A DNA stretch of 64,000 nucleotides from Aphrocallistes beatrix (Eukaryota > Porifera > Hexactinellida > Sceptrulophora > Aphrocallistidae), in the NCBI GenBank assembly GCA_963281255.1, contig OY725494.1:757934-821933 (forward strand). The letters run 5' to 3'. Below the pieces are notes generated by a model. The model saw only the letters and a list, made by a program, of their open reading frames with translations, searched no databases and was not told where the DNA came from. Positions 1 through 11,351 of this stretch are shown here, in pieces (the stretch's first letter is position 1; each line of letters starts with the position of its first letter). The translations under genes were made by a program, and so were the position numbers.

Positions 1-54
1 ACTCAAAGGCTGGCGGAGATTTTGTGTCCGCCGGAGGCACCCTTTGGTAACCTA

Positions 55-1333
55 CCAGGTTGGACAATATGTTTTGAGACCTGACAACATAATAACTATT
101 AGAAACAATCTAACTCGAGTTATTCAATATATTGCCCCTTAACATGAATCACACGAGACCATCGATCACGGAGACTCAAAATTCCATTTTTATAAAAATT
201 TTAATCTTTGGACTCAAGCCTCTTTCAACTCTAGATCGTTTCCAAAAATTCTTCCCCACAGATGTCTTTTGAGATTGGAGAATAGGTAATAGTCAGATGG
301 TGCTATATTAGGGAAGTAAGAGTGTGATTAAGTTCCTCGAACTTGCAATGACGAATTGTAGCCTTACTGCCCGATACTCCAACTTTTCCATGATTTCAAT
401 AAAATATCAAATAGTAAGTAAATAAATCCTCACAAGCAGGGTTGGCAGGTTTTGTCCACTTGGACAAAACCTAGTGGTTTTAACCAGGTTAAAACCGTCC
501 TGTCCAAAACCTCTTGGGTGGACAAAACTGGACAAAACCTGGACAAAACTTGGACAAAACCTGGACAAAACTTGGACAAAACCTATCATTATAACTTATA
601 ATGATAAAACGATTCAGACTATATTTTCAAACTCACAGGTTATGTCCAAGTTTTGTCCAATTTTTGTGCAGGTTTTGCCCAGGTTTTGTCCAGGTTATGT
701 CCAAGTTTTGTCCAAGTTTTGTCCAGGTTTTGTCCAAGTTTTGTCCAAGTTTTGTCCAGGTTATGTCCAAGTTTTGTCCAAGTTTTGTCCAGGTTTTGTC
801 CAAGTTTTGTCCAAGTTTTGTCCAGGTTTTGTCCAAGTTTTGTCCAGGTTTTGTCCAAGTTTTGTCCAAGTTTTGTCCAGGTTTTGTCCAAGTTTTGTCC
901 AAGTTTTGTCCAGGTTATATCCAAGTTTTGTCCAGGTTTTGTCCAAGTGTTGTTCGTGTCTTCCATGATAAATCGAATACAAAATATAGTTATGGTAATA
1001 AACAGGAGTCAGCAAGAAAATCCATTCATTGTCCTCGCTCTCTTTCCATCCTAAACTGTTTCGTACCCACTGCAATGATTTACAGTTTCAATTAGGTTTT
1101 GTCCAGTTTTGTCCGGTTTTAACCGGTTAAAACCAGGTTTTGTCCACTGCCCTGTCCAAAACCTGTTTTGGACGGACAAAACCCAACCCTGCTCACAAGT
1201 GATACAATTCCAAAGCAAATAAATATATATTTTGAAGGGAACTAATATACCAATAGTGTTATCAATATAAGAAGTATTAAAGGTCAAGGTTGTATGTAAA
1301 TATATGAATCTCAAAACTTATTGTCCAACCTGG
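55..1333 (-). mobile_element. Degenerate mariner element with transposase C-terminal remnant
   Basis: TIRs CCAGGTTGGACAATA (from 55) and the matching inverted end at 1333 are flanked by TA at 53-54 and 1334-1335. On the minus strand, about 360 down to 115, broken reading frames contain mariner-transposase-like phrases: an APSDYYLF-like segment, then FYKNGILSLRDRWSRVI and HVKGQYIE. These correspond to the C-terminal end of mariner transposases after the catalytic domain. The frames are interrupted by stops, so the element is dead. A 755-bp hAT element sits inside it. Confidence 0.75.
437..1191. mobile_element. Non-autonomous hAT element full of 11-bp tandem repeats
   Basis: Perfect 8-bp target duplication CTCACAAG at 429-436 and 1192-1199. 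Ends are CAGGGTTGG and CCAACCCTG, the usual hAT terminal form. Inside, about 510-585 holds repeats of TGGACAAAACC and about 640-950 holds the opposite strand unit AGGTTTTGTCC or AAGTTTTGTCC in dozens of copies, so the array can fold back on itself. The open frames in all six frames here follow from the 11-bp period without stops and are not genes. Confidence 0.85.
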
Positions 1334-1662
1334 TATGTTCACAATGATTAATTGTAAGGTAGATAACATCTCTAAATACGTCTGTCTTACTGTCACAATA
1401 GATATCGCTAGAAAAATCACAAAATTTGCTGATTTAGTGCCCTATAGGGAGATGCCCTTATGGCATGGACGGAGTATCTCTTCTGTCCAAAGCTGAAATT
1501 TCTAATTTAAAAAAGGTGACAATGACGTTATAATTCCATGATGAGCCGACATTTTGGTATGAGGTCAGAACTTAGTGGAGCCATAGCTAAAAGACTCCCA
1601 CATGCCAAAAATCAGCTTTCTGGGCCTGACAGTTTCTTCAATCAATTCGTTACATATATATA

Positions 1663-2446
1663 TCTTATATATTAAAATGCTAGGATTTTTTTTTTTAAAA
1701 AAAAAATGTGTTTGTCCGAATTGATTGAAGAATTGGGAAGTCATAGAGGTGTGAAAATTGGCATGTAGGTGTCAAATGATATGACTACGATTAAGTTCTA
1801 AGATCTAAGCGAAATTTTAACATCTCTGCAAAAAAAATGGAAAACAATTTTTCGCACCTTTTCTATACAAAATAAATGACTCTACACTATCACAATAGAA
1901 ACCATTGTACGACACTACAATAGATCGTCATTGTTATTAATACTTCAAAGCCACAACTTAAGTTTGATATCTTAAATGTATTATAATGTATGGCAATAAA
2001 AAGATTATGTGCATATTTTCACACCTTTATATACATATTTTCACACCATTTGATGAATTTTGAAAATAATGCTAGAGACTAGCTTCCAACGGTTGACATG
2101 GGGTTTTCAGGGGTGCAGATTTCGAATATCATATTTTCAGATCTATATGATAAATTATTTGTTTACTTTTGTTTACAATAGATACATAAAGTAAACAAAT
2201 CTCAAAAATATGCTAGAAACTTGCTTTCAACGGTTGACATGGGGTTTTCAGGGGTGTAGATTTCGAATATCATATTTTCGAGTATATTTGATGATCAATG
2301 TTTACTTTTGTTTACAATAGATACATAAAGTAAACAAATTACAAAATATGTTAGATTGAGTGACTCCAGGCGCCCGCAGGGCGACTCTGCGGACACACAG
2401 TGTCCGCAAGCCGCGCAGCGCAAGCAAGCGAAGCGTGCTTGTATAT
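1663..2446 (+). mobile_element. Helitron-like copy HEL-B
   Basis: Starts TCTTATATATTAAAA and ends with the same GC-rich tail as HEL-A (GGCGCC-type palindrome, GCGGACAC..GTGTCCGC palindrome, then a CAAGCG/CGCTTG hairpin near 2430). Its middle holds two tandem copies of a roughly 140-bp unit (about 2071-2340, each with CAACGGTTGACATGGGG). A reverse copy lies at 27680-28451 and partial copies at 36722 and 60283. No coding capacity is visible; it would be non-autonomous. Confidence 0.6.
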
Positions 2447-2648
2447 ATTATATGTAGTTGAAAATATCTGTTATATCTAAAAGTGTGGTCAATTTTGGTC
2501 AGAGAATCTTTTCCAAAATATTTTTTACCAATTGCGGGCTTGATATGAACTTATGATGTAGTCTAAATTCTGTCATTTAATAATCATATAAATCAATGTC
2601 TCGAGATTTAATCAGTAAATGGATGTTATATGATCCCACCTTCCTTAG

Positions 2649-3026
2649 GCGATATTAGCAGATAATCCACAGGACAGCCAGGCTGTGATTGGCTACTTCT
2701 CACAGGATACTCACGAGAGTTTGAAAGCCGCTCTCGCTAAAACGATCAGTCAGAATATCTCTACTTGGCGCGAGGAGGCCGCTAACCATCAGGTGTCACT
2801 TCCTAGGTTGACAGGATTTGACTGGCGCATCGATGTGAAATCTGGAAGCGATGCCGTCACCCGTCTCCAGATCCCAACTTGCCTCTTGGAGTTAAAGGTG
2901 TCAAAACCGGAACTAAGAGGAGATGGTAGTAATATACACAATTTAGAGATGACAAAAGAGAATCTGGACACTATGTTACTGGGTCTCAATAAGATAAGAG
3001 ATCAGCTATCTTCACTAGCGACTTAA
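2649..3026 (+). CDS. COMMD9: COMM domain-containing protein 9-like, last exon
   Basis: An acceptor (TTCCTTAG) ends at 2648, and the frame is then open to a stop at 3024-3026, giving about 125 residues. The protein carries the COMM-domain pattern: STWREEAANHQVSLPRL, DWRIDVKSGSD, PTCLLELKV, and a C-terminal TMLLGLNKIRDQLS, which match COMMD9 most closely as I know the family. COMMD9 acts in the Commander/CCC complex with retriever in endosomal recycling of membrane proteins. The usual N-terminal helical half (about 80 residues) is not seen in the TE-filled DNA upstream, so earlier exons probably lie left of the window. A GTG at 2685 is internal and not the start. If no upstream exons exist this would be a fragment. 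Confidence 0.85.
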   Translation, partial: AILADNPQDSQAVIGYFSQDTHESLKAALAKTISQNISTWREEAANHQVSLPRLTGFDWRIDVKSGSDAVTRLQIPTCLLELKVSKPELRGDGSNIHNLEMTKENLDTMLLGLNKIRDQLSSLAT

Positions 3027-3469
3027 CTATAATGAAATAATACCATGAGGTGTATATAAAGTATATTGATATGTACGGTTATAATGAGAAATGTATAGAT
3101 TCATCTATCTATATTTAGATTTCGAATGGATTCTTAAGAGCAATGGACCATTAGATTTGTGGGCAAATAGTTTGATTATCTACGATTTGAAAGGTTCTGA
3201 ATGGAATATTTGAGAACACAGAATATTGGGGAACTTATGATACTTTTGTGTCTCCGCTAGTATTTTGGTAGACAATCTATGAAATATCAAATCATTGTAT
3301 GGAGTTTGTTCAATATTTTCAACACACTGTAGATAACGGTAATGTGGTAACAAAGACTGCCGAGACAGAGCTGCTAAGGGATCAATTACCCATGGCTCGA
3401 TGGGTGAATGAGTCACTAGTGAATCAAACTGACGTTTTCCTAATCTCGTGTTAAATCTGAACGTAACAT
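3027..3469. other. Intergenic, partly duplicated sequence
   Basis: No convincing gene. A 78-codon minus-strand frame at 3180-3416 has no recognisable motif and is probably chance. From about 3395 the sequence resembles 12515-12580 (shared TAATCT-GTGTTAAATCTGA), the left edge of the NHL segmental duplication. Confidence 0.5.
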
Positions 3470-4902
3470 CATAGCAATCTATACATAAGGTCCTGCCGCG
3501 CTCAAAAAACTTGAACCAAGGATGGGCAAGTATAGTTTCACATAGGGCATTAGTCGATCCTCAAAAAAGGATCTAGATCCAGATCCCGATCCTAACTTAT
3601 AAGAGGATCTTCGATCCGCGATCCTCAAAAAGATCCTTTCAATAATAGTCAGAGACTATCATTTTTACTACAGCTCCTGGAAGGAGATGCCTTATGGCAT
3701 GGACCGCGTGCGAGTCCGTCCGTCTGCGGCAGCCTGGGGCGTACTTAGTGCTTAAGTTAGTATGCAAACGATAAAACACATTAAAAAATATTTAATCAAA
3801 TAAATTTTAACACTTTCACTTCCAACTTGGGGATTAAAAAGAAAAAGTATCGGATCAAATTCAATATAGGTTTCGATCCGATCCCGATCCTACTTTTAAA
3901 AAGGATTATCGATCCGATCTCGATCCTCAAAAAAAGGATCGCGATCCAGATCTTTCGATCATGAATCGAAAGATTCTAATGCCTTAGTTTCACAAAATGA
4001 ACCAAAGTTTTTTCTAGGCACGTTGGACTTTAAAAATCTATTACCAGCATATATAAACCACATATCAGAGTCCCCGAATCCCTAATCAAAATGTACATTG
4101 TCATCATCATATTGCGCAACGAGACCATTTTTGAGGAAATTTAGCCAGTTTTCTCACTGTTTTATACAATTATTATACATCATTAATGTCTAATTATCGC
4201 AGGAAATCTTACTCTGGATCAGTTGTTTAGAAATATGCGGAAATTTTCATTGGAATTTTGACACATTCCTGCGTTGCTAGGGAAATATAATTTGACTAAT
4301 TTGAACTATCTCTCGAAATTTTTAAATGCTAGACGCCAATAAATGGTACTATCAAGCGACTTCCTATTCACTGATAATACACTTTGTCTCTCTAAATATA
4401 ATATTTTTATATTTATAGACCAATTTATCATGTATGTCCCAAATTATAAATTGCTCCATATATATAACTGTTATATTTAGAGAGACAAAGTGTATTATTG
4501 GTGAATAGGAAGTCGCCTATTGCTTACTTGATGGTGCCATTTATTGGCATCTAGCATTCGCAAATTTCGAGATATAGTCCAAATTAGCGAAATTACATTT
4601 CCCTAGCAACGGAGGAATGTGTCAACATTTCGATGAAAATTTCCGCATATTTCTAAACAATTGGTCCAGAGTAAAATTTCCTCAGAAAAGGGCTCGTTGC
4701 GCAATATGATGGTGACAATGTACATTTTGATTAGGGATTCGGTGACTCTGATATGTGGTTTATATATACTGGTAATACATTTTATAAGTCTATCGTGCCT
4801 AAAAAAAAACTTTGGTTCATGTTGTGAAACTATACTAGTCCATCCCTGGTTAAGGTTTTTTTTTGAGCGCGGCAGTACCTTATGTATGTATAGATTGCTA
4901 TG
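3470..4902. mobile_element. Fold-back (long inverted repeat) element
   Basis: The two arms (about 3470-4404 and 4465-4902) are inverted copies of each other: CATAGCAATCTATACATAAG at the left end and the reverse at the right, continuing through the central AATAGGAAGTCG region. The left arm is longer because it holds the hAT insertion at 3543-3986 and a short extra block near 4141-4200. The flanks GTAACAT and GTCACAT could be an imperfect 7-bp target duplication. A single arm end also occurs at 60830-60882. No transposase is seen; superfamily unknown. Confidence 0.75.
3543..3986. mobile_element. hAT MITE with GATCC-rich interior
   Basis: 8-bp target duplication GTTTCACA at 3535-3542 and 3987-3994; ends TAGGGCATTAG and CTAATGCCTTA are inverted. 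The subterminal regions are dense in GATCC/GGATC motifs in both orientations (3555-3635 and 3890-3965). It interrupts the left arm of the fold-back element. A degraded GATC-rich stretch at 60120-60225 looks related. Confidence 0.8.
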
Positions 4903-5018
4903 GTCACATATAATATCACATGAAAAAGCTTCTTTTCCCATTATATTCTTATAAACGCACCTAAGCCTCACTACGTCCTTTCACTCATTCCGCTCGCAAT
5001 AATTTGAACAGAAAATAT

Positions 5019-5885
5019 CTATAATCCCTGAAAAGAATATTCATTTACAATAACTAATTTATGATTGTTTGTGACAGCAATGCCGCGGGGTCTATTCAGG
5101 TCTCCTCCATAGTAGCCTCCTTTTCCAAATATGTCAAGAAGAATGCCATCTCGGGAGTACATTTTTATTTGATTTGTCGCAAAATCACTGAAGATGAAAT
5201 TACCATTGACGTATATACAGAAGAAACTAGAAAATAAAGCTCCTTTTCCTCGAAGAGTGATTGAATTTACTTTCTCTCCGTGGGAGAATACGTCGATATA
5301 TGAAGACTTATTCAAATCATAAAGTACATACACTAGATCTAAATACAGCTTAACATCGCAAGGATTTTTTATAGCATGGTGTGAAATTTTTCTCTGGTAC
5401 CTTAAGTCGCTATCGTAGATTTGAATCCGATTGTTGATTGAATCTGTGACGTAGACATCACCGTTACTAGAGATGGCGAGTTGTCTAGGCTCATCAAACT
5501 GCTCTCGACCGGACCCCAATCCTCCTATCTTAGCGATGAAACTATTATCTACCGATACTTTGAAATGGAACAGAAAATGTCGCTCTATATCTGCCACATA
5601 GATATTGTCCTTATGGATAGCAATACCATATGGACACCTAAAATCCTGATGTGTAAAATATTTTAGGCGTTTTCCCTTCTCATTGAATATGTAAATCACC
5701 GTTCTGAGAGGTCTAAGAGATGCTCTAGAACAAACATATCCCCTTGGAGCGCGATTTGTGACATATATATCGTTTATAGTTTATTCAATAGCAATACCAA
5801 ACGGTTCATCGAGTTGATTGGTTACCAATGATCTTAGTTCATCAAAGTCAAGAGGTTGTGCTGCGTTTTCAAGATTAACAGCCAT
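5019..5885 (-). pseudogene. NHL-repeat beta-propeller gene, short type, two nonsense changes
   Basis: Close relative of the intact gene at 12744-13628. The ATG is at 5885 (MAVNLENAAQPLDF). Around codon 35 the proline codon of the intact paralogue is a TAA (complement of 5781-5783), and near the C-terminus a TAG replaces the glutamine codon, cutting five residues. Between them the frame is open and encodes NHL blades such as PRQLAISSNGDVYVTDSINN. NHL propellers bind RNA or protein. The rest of the frame is well preserved, so inactivation is recent, or a shorter protein starts downstream. The locus belongs to a segmental duplication and 2.4 kb of TEs sit directly upstream. Confidence 0.75.
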
Positions 5886-5972
5886 TTTGTTATTTAGATT
5901 TTAGTAACAAATAATCCTTACTATTAAAACTCGAATAATGTATATTTATTTATTTATTTATTTATATATATA

Positions 5973-6339
5973 CAGTCGAACCTGCTATAACGGCCACTCT
6001 ATATAACGGTCACCTGTCTATAGCGGTCACCAATGAACAGTCCCGTCCGAAATTCCATAATATTGAACCTGTCTATAGCGGTCACCTGCTCAACGCGGCC
6101 AGCGACCACCCGTTTATAGTCCCTTACTGACCCTAAAACTGTGTATAACGGTTTATTACAGGACTTGTTACGAACGATAAACAAGTTTCATGTAATTACT
6201 TAAAGTAATGGAACTACATGTAGTAACTATGCTTCATTCTAGATAGGGTTAAGACAATCACCTGTATATAACGGTCACCTGTGTATAACGGCCAGTTTTG
6301 TCCAGTCCCTTGGGTGGCCGTTATATACAGGTTCCACTG
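5973..6339. mobile_element. pogo/Tigger-type MITE
   Basis: TIRs CAGTCGAACCTGCTATAACG and the inverse of CAGTGGAACCTGTATATAAC, flanked by TA at 5971-5972 and 6340-6341. Internal copies of TATAACGGTCACCTGT repeat several times. No transposase; typical short pogo-like element. Confidence 0.75.
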
Positions 6340-6351
6340 TATATATATATA

Positions 6352-6812
6352 CAAGCGCGCTTCGCTTGCTTGCGCTGCGCGGCTGGCGGACACTTTATGT
6401 CCGCCGGAGGCGCCCTTTGGGCGCCTGGGGTCACATTGAGTAATTATAAAGGAAATAACATCTATAAATACGTCTGTCCTACTGTTATAATCGATATCGC
6501 ACGAAAAATCACCAAAATTATCAATTTTTAAAATTTTGATGAGTAATGATGACGTCATAACAAAGTGATGAGTCATTATTTTTTATACAGATTCTATTAA
6601 AATTTCAGGTTTCTATCTCCTATAATGGCTGAGTTATGCTCGAATGACTGTATTGCTTAACTTTTAAAAATGTGACAATGACGTCATAATTCCATGATGA
6701 GTCTACATTTTGCTCTGAGCTCAGAACTTACTGGGGCCATAGCCAAAAGACTCCCACATGCCAAAAATTAGCTTTCTATGACCGGCAGTTTCTTCAATCA
6801 ATTCGTTACAGA
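6352..6812 (-). mobile_element. Full-length Helitron-like HEL-A copy
   Basis: Reads, on the minus strand, from TCTGTAACGAATTGATTG (6812) to the CAAGCGCGCTTCGCTTG tail hairpin (6352). Contains the family's TGACGTCATAA block and the palindromes GGCGCC..GGCGCC and GGCGGACAC..GTGTCCGCC. Forward counterpart at 7900-8348. Confidence 0.65.
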
Positions 6813-6846
6813 TATATATATATACGTATATATGTGTGTATATATA

Positions 6847-7322
6847 CACTGCCTGAACAAAAGTATTCGTACACCCCATAATTCCCCATACAAATAGTTA
6901 TAATACTGATTTATTTAGCGAGTCAAGGTATTTAATTGGTAAGAGATACCCTTAATTTAACTTCAAATTCGAATTCTCCGCATTCAAATTACCCACTTTA
7001 TAAGTTTTCAACTTAATTACTCTTCTTCAAGATTAAATATTTTCTGCATTTGCTTTCCTATGCCACATGTCACGAGTGATCACCATTGTATATGATGGAA
7101 TTGGTGGTATGAGGTGGCACAGTTAGAAAATTTTTAAACTTGTGGGAGTGTAAACAAGTTGAAATTTAAAAAGTGAGTAATTCGAATATAGAGAATTCGA
7201 ATTTGAAGTCAAATTAAGTGTATCTCTTACCAATTAAATTCCTTGACTCGCTAAATAAATCAGTATTATAACTATTTGTATGGGAAATTATGGGGTGTAC
7301 GAATACTTTTGTTCAGGTAGTG
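6847..7322. mobile_element. Tc1/mariner-type MITE with long TIRs
   Basis: TA flanks at 6845-6846 and 7323-7324; ends CACTGCCTGAACAAAAGTAT and its near inverse GTTCAGGTAGTG. The inverted arms run for well over 100 bp (for example CAAATAGTTATAATACTGA on both sides), so the element folds into a hairpin. No open frame of note. Confidence 0.8.
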
Positions 7323-7418
7323 TATCTATATATCTATATACATATAGATTAATCGAGTTTTAATAGTAAGGATATATATATATATATATCCTTACCATTA
7401 AAACTCGATTAATGTGTA

Positions 7419-7895
7419 CACCAAGGGGACAAAAGTATTTGAAAATTTCTTTATTTTACATACAAATTGTACTAAAATGGGTCTATTCATGAGAGGATTA
7501 CTTCTAAATGGTGTGGGATACAGCCAATCGGATTCAAGATTCGAATAATACGCATTCGAATTAGTCACAGTTGAATTTTTCTAACTAATCATTCATTCCT
7601 AACTTTTTGTAATTATCAATCAGTTCCACCTTATGCCACATACGTCCATTTTAACCACTACACATGATGGCAATGAATTACCTATAGTGGCTCAGGCTGA
7701 TAAGATTATTCATTGAGTTGAGTAATTTAATAGTTATGGTCAACTATGACTAATTCGAATGTGTAGATTTCGAATCTGAAATCAGATTTTAAGTATCTCT
7801 TTGAATTAGAACGATTTGTCCTTCATGAAAAGTACCATTTAACTCTATTTGTATGGGAAAGAATCAAGTGTTCAAATACTTTTGTCCGGTTGGTG
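7419..7895. mobile_element. Tc1/mariner-type MITE, relative of the previous one
   Basis: TA flanks at 7417-7418 and 7896-7897; ends CACCAAGGGGACAAAAGTAT and ATACTTTTGTCCGGTTGGTG. Nearly the same length and layout as 6847-7322 with a different terminal sequence. Confidence 0.75.
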
Positions 7896-7899
7896 TATA

Positions 7900-8348
7900 T
7901 CTGTAACGAATTGATTGAAGAAACTCTCAGGCCCAGAAAGCTGATTTTTGGCATGCAGGAGTCTTTTGGCTATGGCTCCACAAGTTCTGAGCTCAGAGCA
8001 AAATGTCGACTCATCATGGAATTATGACGTCATTGTCACATTTTTTAAAAGTTAAGCAATACAGTTATTCGAGCATAACTCAGCCATTATAGGAGATAGA
8101 AGGTTGAAATTTTAATAGAACCTGTATACTAACATACCTCACATATGATGCAACTATCATCAAAAATTTTAAAATTTACAAATTTGGTGATTTTTCGAGT
8201 GATATCGATTATAACAGTAGGACAGACATATTTAGAGATGTTATCTCCCTTATATTTAACCAATGTGACCCCAGGCGACCGAAGGGAGCCTCTGGCGGAC
8301 ACGCAGTGTCCGCCAGCCGCGCAGCGCAAGCAAGCGAAGCGCGCTTGT
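7900..8348 (+). mobile_element. Full-length Helitron-like HEL-A copy
   Basis: Begins TCTGTAACGAATTGATTG and ends GCGAAGCGCGCTTG. Sequence blocks match 6352-6812 in reverse order. It closes the TE block that separates the broken NHL gene from its former upstream region, which resumes at about 8350. Confidence 0.65.
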
Positions 8349-8605
8349 GCATTATTAAATAGAGATAGTGTAACTACTTCCTTTAAATACTGGTATATAT
8401 GAGTGCTTATTCCTAAATACCAGAATATCATATATCATTTGGATGCATATCGTTAGTGTGAGACTTCTTATGATATTGCTTGTATTGAAATTGTACTTAC
8501 AAAGGCATTAGAACCTTTCTATGATAACCTTCCGTATATATTTCTAGCGGATTGGGTGATATTTACGAATCCCTGATTTATTGTGTCATCATGACATTAT
8601 AGTTG

Positions 8606-9323
8606 GGTCGAAATCGGAGGCTCCATGATCACCCCCGGCTAGTAAGGTTTGATGATTGATTTTGGTACTTTGAGGCATTTGTTGAAAAATAATCTCCTAG
8701 GCCAGTTTGGAAAAGTGGGGAAAATTGTTGGGGGTGTCCGAATGTGGCCGTTGGTATCCTTCGGACACTCGACAGATTTTTCTATAAAACTATTAAATTC
8801 ACTAATGATTCTCTATTGACTAAATTGATATCAAGGAATTCATTTCTGATGTTTATTTTGTAATTAAACGCCTCTAGACTACGAAATTAACAGTTTATCT
8901 GTTTTGTTTTCATCCTAACATTTGCGTTATAACGTCCCTGCCAATGCAGAAAATAGATTAAACACATGTACCAAGTATTAAACACGTATCAAGTATTAAA
9001 CACGTAAACTAAACGAAGAATTGAAATTAATTCCTAGCAATTCGGCTTTGCTGATAGTGAAATGAGCTATCAAATGCATATACGTTAAAATTCAATATAA
9101 CTCATTAGAAAATAGATATATGTACATCAAATGTGATCGAATTTTTACTCATACGTATATAGCTAAAATTTTAGGCAATCGTTTGTCATGATAAAAAAAG
9201 AAAGAGTTATGTCCTTTCCTGACTGGCCTAGGAGCTTATTTTCCGATAAATGCCCAAAAGTACAAAAATCGACCATCAAACCTTACTAGACGGAGGTTGG
9301 TCACGGAACCTTCGATTTCGACC
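8606..9323. mobile_element. TIR element of unknown superfamily
   Basis: Inverted arms of about 100 bp: GGTCGAAATCGGAGG at the left and CCTTCGATTTCGACC at the right, continuing through GTAAGGTTTGATGATTGATTTT-like and CTCCTAGGCCAGT blocks. I could not find a clear target duplication. The 700-bp body shows no gene. Confidence 0.6.
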
Positions 9324-10089
9324 TTACTATTAGTATGCGTATTTGAAAGCTATGTGATAAATAATCTATACATTTTCTTCTTTACATTGGATACATAATG
9401 TTAAAGCATTTCCGAAGTATGCTAAGGACAAAGTTTCAATAGTTCAGTTTTTTAGGGATGTACATTCAAAATCGTATTTTCGTACATGTGGTCAATATTT
9501 TATTTGTTTTTGTTTACATTATATGGATAAGGAAGGCATATTTCCAAATGTATTAGTGAGGTTAACATTCGGTAAAATGAGTTAATTTAAAGTTCCAATA
9601 AACCTTGTTTTGGGAAAATAACTAAGAAAAATCTTAAAAGCCTCCAGGGCTTTTGCGGGTTTAAAGTGGAGAGTAAGAAAATTTTACGGGTTCTCAAATC
9701 AATGCGGGGTTTTAAATTTTCTAAATTGACCAATTTACGGATGTAAACCTTATTAACTCTGTAATTAGAAGGTTGAAATTTGGGTATCACAGCTCTAAGA
9801 GAATGTATATTTTATAAGTAGAGTGGTATACACAATTACAAGTACTTTATTTCCAAATTTAATTTTGAATCTGATTTTTGGCAAGCAAAAGATATCAACA
9901 TATAGTATATATTGGATATAGTGATAGTGCCGAGGACAAATAATTTTGAGTCAAATTATCAATATATCGAATAAAATTAGTATGGAATGTCATCGACTGA
10001 GGAACCTCAAACCCAGCAAAATATCTTTATATCCATTATATCAATATATAAAATATCATTATTTCCGATATCTACTGTATTAGATATTG
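9324..10089. repeat. Intergenic, with an old HEL-B fragment
   Basis: About 9370-9545 resembles the internal repeat unit of HEL-B (TTTCAATAGTTCAG.., ATTCAAAATCGTATTTTCG, TTTTTGTTTACATTATATGG) in diverged form. The remaining 500 bp up to the NHL start shows nothing I recognise; it presumably includes that gene's promoter. Confidence 0.4.
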
Positions 10090-11351
10090 ATGGCTACAGC
10101 TAATCCTACTCCTTCAGATCGTGGAGAAGATAATTTTTTGTTAGAACTAGGGAGAGTTAGAAAACAGATCGAAGATACATTTGTAGAATTATTTGATTGT
10201 ATGAAGGCTAGAGAATGTGAGTTGTTGAAAGAATTAGATCTCATTGTAGCATCTTATTGCTCTTATCAAGAAGAAATTCAAAAGCCAAAAGAAGAGAAAA
10301 AAAACTCTCGAGAAAATGAAAGCGATTTTAGAAGCCGAAATGCAGAATTCTCCAGTTAAAAGATTCCACGAAAATATGATGATGCAAACTGAGAAAGAAC
10401 TCAAATGCATTCAGTTTCCAGCAGAACCTAAGATGGTACAGTTCGTCTGTGACAGCAAGAAAATTTTTGTCGATATAAAGAAGTCAATTAAATTTGTAGA
10501 AAAGGTAAAATCTATTAATTACAAGAGTAAAGTACATCCCGTAGTGAGTGTTTGTGAGAAAGGAAATGGAATAGAACAGCTATCCAATCCATTTGGAGTG
10601 ACAGTTAATAATAAAACAGGTGACATTTATGTTGTTAATCAAGGAAGTAAGTGTGTGAAGGTATTTAATGATTCTGGAGAATTCTTATTCAAATTTGGAG
10701 ATAGTAATGATACTGAACAGATAAAATATCCTAAGGGATTGATTATTAGCGGAGATAGAATCCTCATCTCTCATAGTCATATTTATGTAAATTCTAAACA
10801 TTGTATTTTTATTTTTCAATTGAATGGTAACTTTGTTTCTAAATTTGGAAAATATGGAAGTGGTAATATCCAATTTAGCTGTCCACGTGGTCTTGCTTGT
10901 AATGAATCTAATGGAGATATTTATATTTGTGATTCTGGTAACAATCGGATTCAAATAATTACTAAAGAAAATCAATTCAAATCTCAGTTTGGTGCTGATA
11001 AATTAAAACATCCTCATGATGTCAAACTGTCGAAAGAATATATTTTTATTCTGGATAAGTCTAATCCTTGTATACATTTGTATGACTACAATCTCATTCT
11101 ACAGAAGAGTGTCGTTTCTAGAGGAGAAGGAATGCAAGTTGTTAATCCCTTCTGTTTTTTCATTGATAATTCGGATAACTTGCTAATTTCTGACTGTGGT
11201 TCTGATTCCATTCATATCTTTAATCCTGAAGTTGAATTGATTCACAAAATAAAAACTTCTTCACGTCCTATGGGAGTTGTTGTAGACAATCAAGGAAGAG
11301 ATAATTATAGTAGTCTGTCAAGATAACAAAGGATGTCTTCAGATATTTTGA
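10090..11351 (+). pseudogene. NHL-repeat gene, coiled-coil type, two frameshifts
   Basis: ATG at 10090 (MATANPTPSDRGEDN), close to the intact paralogue at 53004. The first frame runs to 10359; homology moves to the frame that reaches 11326 at the A-run near 10295-10305, where one base is gained or lost. A second slip near 11299 ends the frame early, while the family C-terminus (VVCQDNKGCLQIF, stop 11349-11351) continues one frame over. An N-terminal helical region of about 120 residues is followed by six NHL blades from about residue 150 (for example NGDIYICDSGNNRIQII). No RING or B-box is present, unlike classical TRIM-NHL proteins. Pseudogene is the simplest reading, but both breaks are single-base indels and could be assembly errors. 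Confidence 0.75.

Larger units (their letters stand above)
1..1654 (-). mobile_element. Helitron-like copy HEL-A, split by a mariner insertion
   Basis: Minus-strand copy of the dispersed family called HEL-A here. The GC-rich 3' tail lies at 1-54 (GGCGGA..TTTGTGTCCGCC palindrome) and the remainder resumes at 1336. It ends at the family's 5' terminus near 1654, read in reverse as CAATCAATTCGTTACA. Full copies at 6352-6812 and 7900-8348 define the element. The Helitron assignment rests on the 5' TC start, the GC hairpin near the 3' end, AT target sites and lack of TIRs; the 3' end is not a perfect CTRR, so the class is tentative. The tail continues beyond the window start. Confidence 0.6.

Noticed and set aside
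640..960. Possible CRISPR-like array
   Set aside because: The repeats are contiguous 11-bp units without unique spacers, and the DNA is eukaryotic.
474..1095. Several 90-160-codon ORFs on both strands
   Set aside because: They are translations of the 11-bp tandem repeat, which has no stop in most frames; no gene signals.
3180..3416. 78-codon minus-strand ORF
   Set aside because: No motif, no paralogue in the window, and AT-rich DNA gives such frames by chance.
4603..4971. Overlapping ORFs of about 100 codons on both strands
   Set aside because: They lie in the right arm of the fold-back element and mirror each other.
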